NCBI GenBank assembly: GCA_005502915.1
Contig: SCMT01000006.1
Coordinates: 120,648-184,647 of the forward strand
Source: Lysobacteraceae bacterium 2PB
Lineage (GTDB): Bacteria > Pseudomonadota > Gammaproteobacteria > Xanthomonadales > Xanthomonadaceae
Reading direction: 5' to 3'
DNA length: 64,000 nt
Both the position numbers and the translations under genes were made by a program. The notes beneath the pieces were generated by a model, which made no database searches, was not told the DNA's origin, and worked only from the letters and a program-made list of their open reading frames with translations. This document shows positions 61,025-64,000 of this stretch, piece after piece; positions within the stretch are counted from its first letter, which is position 1, and each line of letters starts with the position of its first letter.

Positions 61025-61345
61025 TCCAGTCTTCCGTACGAGTGAATGATTTTCTGGTCCAGGCGATAAGAAGCGATTCAGGTCTTTCATCACCATGCAT
61101 CCCTGCTCGTTGGGTGTCGGGGCCAAGTATATGCAAACGCGCAGATCGCCTGCATCCACCTCGGAAGGATGAACGTTCAGGCCGGAGGCCGCCATGCGTG
61201 TATCTGCTGGAAGGCGCATGAGCGAACCATCATGAGCTGCCTTTGGGACTCTTGCCATCGGCAACGGATCGCGGTGCGCGGCATCTTCAGCTTATGCGCC
61301 GCACGAAAGGCGATCGTGATGCTGGGCGAATCAGGGAATGCCGCC
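61025..61345. other. Intergenic region upstream of the immunity gene and copy 3
   Basis: About 320 bp without a supported gene; it should hold the promoter of the effector/immunity pair. Just before copy 3 only the right arm of the shared leader hairpin is kept (GGGCGAATCAGGGA), so copy 3 has lost most of the leader. Confidence 0.4.
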
Positions 61346-61519
61346 ATGCTCAAGCCGCCCAACGTCCTGCTCGTCGAAGTCCCCCCGCCGTTCATCGCCC
61401 TGTGCGAAACCACCGGCGTCAGCCCCCAGGCCGCCCTGCGCGGCATGGCCGCGATGATCTGCGGCCTGCGATACGACGCCGACGACCGGCTGGTGCCGTT
61501 GGAGGGTGAAGCGGCGTAA
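61346..61519 (+). CDS. RHH-like small protein of the repeated family, copy 3
   Basis: The 57-residue product is the same as copy 1 apart from P for Q in PPPF and A for P in YDADD. The ribosome site is weaker (AGGGA) and the structured leader is mostly missing. The terminator is the best of the family: TCCCGGGTGCG (61525-61535) with its exact complement (61545-61555). It may depend on an upstream promoter different from those of copies 1 and 2. Confidence 0.65.
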   Translation: MLKPPNVLLVEVPPPFIALCETTGVSPQAALRGMAAMICGLRYDADDRLVPLEGEAA

Positions 61520-61524
61520 GCTAC

Positions 61525-61555
61525 TCCCGGGTGCGGGCGGGGTTCGCACCCGGGA
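61525..61555 (+). terminator. Terminator after small gene copy 3
   Basis: A perfect 11-bp GC-rich stem with a 9-nt loop starts 5 bp after the stop. Only two T follow, so it is a hairpin terminator of weak T-tract type. Confidence 0.6.
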
Positions 61556-61652
61556 TTCTGGATCGGTGAGACGTCTGCGACATGCAGGCGGACGCCGAGT
61601 GCCTCAACACATCATCGGCTCGGAACTGTGCCCCTTGTCTAGGTCATCATCG

Positions 61653-62267
61653 ATGAAGAGAAATCATTGTCTGTGGTCGTTCTGCATATGCATCAGCATG
61701 CTGCTCTCTTCATGCGCGGAAATGCAGGTCAAGCGTGACGCGATACATGCCGAGCAGTCATCCGCTTACCGTTCTGCCATCGCAACCGCTGGCGATTTCG
61801 ATGCTGTAGCCCTCTGTGGCACAGCGGCATTGTCGAAGGCGCGGGTGGAGTTGGAGTTTGCTCCAGGCACGAAGCCTTATCGCTTGCCCTCTGGATTGAA
61901 TGCAGCCGCGTACTGCATGCCGATTCCACAGGGCACCCAGGAGATGCGTATCAGCAGCAATGGCGGCGTCGGGCCTTCGTTTCACCAGATCACCTCCATA
62001 CATCCATCGGTTCTTCTGCTGGGGGAGGATTACAGGATCGTGTTCGATCTGAGGTCGCCGAGTTATATCCCTGACAGCAATGGCTTGGCATCGATCGGTG
62101 TAAAGGGAGTGCTGACCTTGGGAGAGGCTCAGCCCGATGCGCGCTATGCGGTCGTCTACATCGACCCGGATAGCCTGAACGAAAAAATCAATGTCATCGC
62201 CGGTCGCCAGCTGATTCCCGTGCCTTTTGGCCCATATGGCAAGGTCAAGATCCATTTCGCCGATTGA
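61653..62267 (+). CDS. MalM-like lipoprotein
   Basis: The 204-residue protein has a lipoprotein signal (LLSSCAEMQ, Cys at about residue 21). The C-terminal half resembles MalM, the periplasmic protein of maltose operons: PIPQGTQEMRISSN, HPSVLLLGEDYRIVFDL, then a segment ending DARYAVVYIDPDSL. No maltose genes are nearby, so only a shared fold is suggested. It is followed by island repeat copy 2. Confidence 0.6.
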   Translation: MKRNHCLWSFCICISMLLSSCAEMQVKRDAIHAEQSSAYRSAIATAGDFDAVALCGTAALSKARVELEFAPGTKPYRLPSGLNAAAYCMPIPQGTQEMRISSNGGVGPSFHQITSIHPSVLLLGEDYRIVFDLRSPSYIPDSNGLASIGVKGVLTLGEAQPDARYAVVYIDPDSLNEKINVIAGRQLIPVPFGPYGKVKIHFAD

Positions 62268-62300
62268 GGAATGTGAATTCGCAAGGCATATGGACAATGT

Positions 62301-62433
62301 CGTAAGGCGTGATCCATAGGGTGGAACCCACGCAGCGGATTCCGCCGATTCATCTTCACGGCCGTGATTGCCCGCTACGACGACTGACGCAAAGGCGGAA
62401 TCGTCTTTGGCTGTTCCGCCCTATGGCAATCAC
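62301..62433. repeat. Island repeat, copy 2 (about 133 bp)
   Basis: Partner of the repeat at 56702-56834, with scattered substitutions that mostly keep the two hairpins. It again lies directly behind an orphan gene. The rest of the gap to 62552 shows no gene. Confidence 0.6.
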
Positions 62434-62552
62434 AACCGGAAAACCGGAATACCTACTTTCTTCATTGCGGTCCAGCGAATTCGATCACTGCACGTCATCA
62501 CCGCCAATCCGGGCGGTGAGGTAGCCGATGTATATCCACAAAAGGAGCTTCC

Positions 62553-63104
62553 ATGTCGTTACGGTCCGTCACTCTGCTCATGTCCGTCGCTGCGCTCTGC
62601 GCGCCCGTTGCCCACGCCGAAATGCTGGCGTTCGATAATTCACCCCTGATCCAGCACAAGGAGGAGCTGATGGGCGTGGGCGATCTGATTCTTTCCCACG
62701 GATTCGCATTGGCGTACGCGCCCGCGTCGGGCGAGCCCTATCCGGTCGGATTCGCAGCGGTCGGTCCACGCTGGCGCTACAACGGACGTTCCTTTGCCAT
62801 CGCCACCAACACGTGCTCCGGCAGCGCGACGCTGATGCCCGAGTCGGGTGGCCGATTCGATGTGCATTCGATCGACCTTGCTGCGCTCAACGGCGATGGC
62901 CCGTCCTCGACGACGTTCGTCGGACTCCTTGAAGACGGTGGGACCGTGGAATTCCCGGTCGAGATCGATGTCGCACGCGGCTGGCAGCGGTTGACGTTTC
63001 CGCCGTCGTTCCGGGGTCTGGTCGCGATGACTTGGCTGCAGGGCGACTGTATCGAGAACAAGCCGCACATGTTCGACAATCTACGTGTGGACCGCGTGGA
63101 CTGA
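62553..63104 (+). CDS. Exported protein of unknown function, 183 aa
   Basis: A GGAG ribosome site precedes the start and the N-terminus (SLRSVTLLMSVAALCAPVAHAE) is a signal peptide. The mature chain is beta-rich with PYPVGFAAVGPRWRYNGRSFAI, a Cys pair (NTCSGSATL and QGDCIENK) and a C-terminus FDNLRVDRV. The pattern of an adhesin-like or carbohydrate-binding sandwich (FDNLR.. near the end is common there) is suggestive only. Confidence 0.6.
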   Translation: MSLRSVTLLMSVAALCAPVAHAEMLAFDNSPLIQHKEELMGVGDLILSHGFALAYAPASGEPYPVGFAAVGPRWRYNGRSFAIATNTCSGSATLMPESGGRFDVHSIDLAALNGDGPSSTTFVGLLEDGGTVEFPVEIDVARGWQRLTFPPSFRGLVAMTWLQGDCIENKPHMFDNLRVDRVD

Positions 63105-63325
63105 TCGGCGTTCGATCTTCGATCGCCTTGCACCTTGCCGTACGATCTCCACGGAGGGGAAGAAAGGCACTGCGCCGTAGGGTGGGCATCCTGTCCGCCG
63201 CCTACACTCGAGGCCGTAAGGCGTATAGCCGTTGCAGGGTGTACAAGCGAAGCGTCATGCGCCTTCTCCGGGAATCTCGCGATCGACAGCGCATCACGGC
63301 GCATGACGCCTTCGGGTGATGTGTC
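63105..63325. other. Repeat-rich intergenic region
   Basis: No gene is supported. It contains another GTAGGGTGGGCATCC-type half palindrome (about 63178-63200), a CGTAAGGCGTAT motif shared with the island repeats, and a GCGTCATGCG/CGCATGACGC inverted repeat (63255-63264/63300-63309) just before the truncated small gene. Confidence 0.45.
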
Positions 63326-63409
63326 CTGCGCGGCATGGCCGCGATGATCTGCGGCCTGCAATACGACGACCACAACCGGCTGGTGCGGTTGGAGGGTGGA
63401 GCGGCGTGA
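63326..63409 (+). pseudogene. Truncated copy 4 of the RHH-like small gene
   Basis: The frame reads LRGMAAMICGLQYDDHNRLVRLEGGAA and then stop, i.e. the last 27 residues of the family. The strand and first helix are missing, cut exactly at the start of helix two, next to an inverted repeat. The downstream GCCCGGGCGCGGG is still present. Confidence 0.75.
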
Positions 63410-63464
63410 GGTGTGCCCGGGCGCGGGCTGGTTCCGAGTCCCGCCAAACGCGCAAGATGATGCC

Positions 63465-63593
63465 GTGAGCTGGTCGGAATTGTGCGCCGAGGTCGGTTTG
63501 TATGATGCAGGCGATGCGCTCGCCGTGCTTCGAGAGTTCACGTCTTCTCGCGGTCTGCGTTGGCCAAACGATGTAACGCGTTCGCATGATTGA
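63465..63593 (+). CDS. Possible 42-aa protein upstream of the small membrane protein
   Basis: A GTG-start frame encodes SWSELCAEVGLYDAGDALAVLREFTSS and a short tail, which reads like a soluble helix pair. It stops 5 bp before the next gene, so co-transcription is plausible. There is no ribosome site and no family; it could be chance or a remnant. Confidence 0.3.
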   Translation: MSWSELCAEVGLYDAGDALAVLREFTSSRGLRWPNDVTRSHD

Positions 63594-63598
63594 ATCGG

Positions 63599-63934
63599 AT
63601 GAAAATGCAATCAGTAAACAAAAAGAGCATCGATCGCTTCGTTTTGCCCGCCTTGCTGGCTGGCGCAGTGGCTTATGCGGCATGGAGTGAGGGAATGCGC
63701 ATTGCCATGATGATGGCCGTGGCATTCATCTGCATTTATGCCAATGGCTTTGTTGTGCACAGGGTTATTTTCGGAAATGATTCGGCATATTCTCACCCGG
63801 ATTTGCGCTGGTGCTTGTCGATTGCGGCAAATTCCGTGCTGTATTTCATTGTCGGATTGACACCGCCGTTGCTGTTGGTGTGGCTTCCCGCCATGGCCGG
63901 CGCTGTCGTTGCAAAGCTCTATATCAATCGATAG
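63599..63934 (+). CDS. Small membrane protein of unknown function
   Basis: The 111-residue protein has three or four hydrophobic segments (FVLPALLAGAVAYAAW, IAMMMAVAFICIYANGFVV, CLSIAANSVLYFIVGL, LLLVWLPAMAGAVVAKLY). It is AT-richer than the core genes. The start may be ATG 63599 or ATG 63605, as the ribosome site is poor. No family is recognised. Confidence 0.55.
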   Translation: MKMQSVNKKSIDRFVLPALLAGAVAYAAWSEGMRIAMMMAVAFICIYANGFVVHRVIFGNDSAYSHPDLRWCLSIAANSVLYFIVGLTPPLLLVWLPAMAGAVVAKLYINR

Positions 63935-63980
63935 CGCAGCAGGGCGGGTTCAAGCGCGCCCTGCAAAAGCGGTGCTTCCG

Positions 63981-64000
63981 TGATGTGTGCCCCATTGCCG
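63981..64000 (+). repeat. Start of a further copy of the repeated unit at the window edge
   Basis: The last 15 bases (TGTGCCCCATTGCCG) match the first bases of the conserved unit ahead of copy 2 (TGTGCCCCGTTGCCG, at 58238) with one difference, so another leader plus small gene probably continues outside the window. Confidence 0.5.

Noticed and set aside
61653..62267. Part of a maltose operon (MalM similarity)
   Set aside because: No transport or maltose-utilisation genes are nearby and the gene lies in a repeat-rich accessory region; only the fold resemblance is kept.
56000..64000. A chromosomal integron cassette array
   Set aside because: There is no integrase, the genes point both ways, and the repeats lack the R/L boxes and bulges of attC sites.

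Overview
The window is high-GC DNA from a gammaproteobacterium, most likely of the family Xanthomonadaceae (Lysobacter, Luteimonas or a relative). The evidence is an effector with a Xanthomonadales type IV secretion signal (XVIPCD) next to its lipoprotein partner, a split NrdJ ribonucleotide reductase, a TrpS with a C-terminal extension, DUF3297, and RlpA/MltB/DacC in the usual order. I cannot name a species from the sequence alone.

Layout. 1-10 kb: a run of secreted or surface proteins (DNase-like, lipase, proteins without a recognised family) plus a decayed copy of a small gene that recurs at the right end. 10-13.2 kb: an ECF sigma factor overlapping a serine/threonine kinase with a TPR-type tail. 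13.5-20.7 kb: a zinc-starvation locus, with ZigA/COG0523 diverging from a TonB receptor and a three-gene ABC system across a Zur-box-like palindrome. 20.7-28.4 kb: small exported proteins, a HAD phosphatase, a lytic transglycosylase, a DUF389 membrane protein and a cation/proton antiporter. 28.5-32.3 kb: the cell-wall set mltB-rlpA-dacC. 32.3-39.1 kb: trpS, msrB, small conserved genes and an Atm1-type ABC exporter.

39.3-43.3 kb is the most interesting block. It holds an RNA ligase (RtcB), an unrecognised 261-aa protein and a slipin, all on the minus strand, preceded on the same strand by two overlapping tRNA-like genes with broken acceptor stems or anticodon loops and then by a large palindromic element. 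This suggests an RNA-repair module carrying its own tRNA-like RNAs. 43.6-51 kb: a possible small gene with its own promoter, a fasciclin protein, a tightly packed five-gene operon (AI-2E-type transporter, HAD phosphatase, M17 peptidase, small protein, esterase) and a DegP/Q protease. 51.2-55 kb: the two halves of a B12-dependent ribonucleotide reductase with a histone-H1-like gene between them; the second half contains a dnaX-like A9 slippery run.

55-64 kb is an accessory island. It has low-GC and orphan genes, many palindromic repeats, a type VI-independent (X-T4SS) effector/immunity pair, and three intact plus one truncated copy of a 57-codon ribbon-helix-helix-like gene. Two copies share a structured leader of about 150 bp, most are followed by a GC-rich hairpin, and a further unit appears to begin at the right edge.
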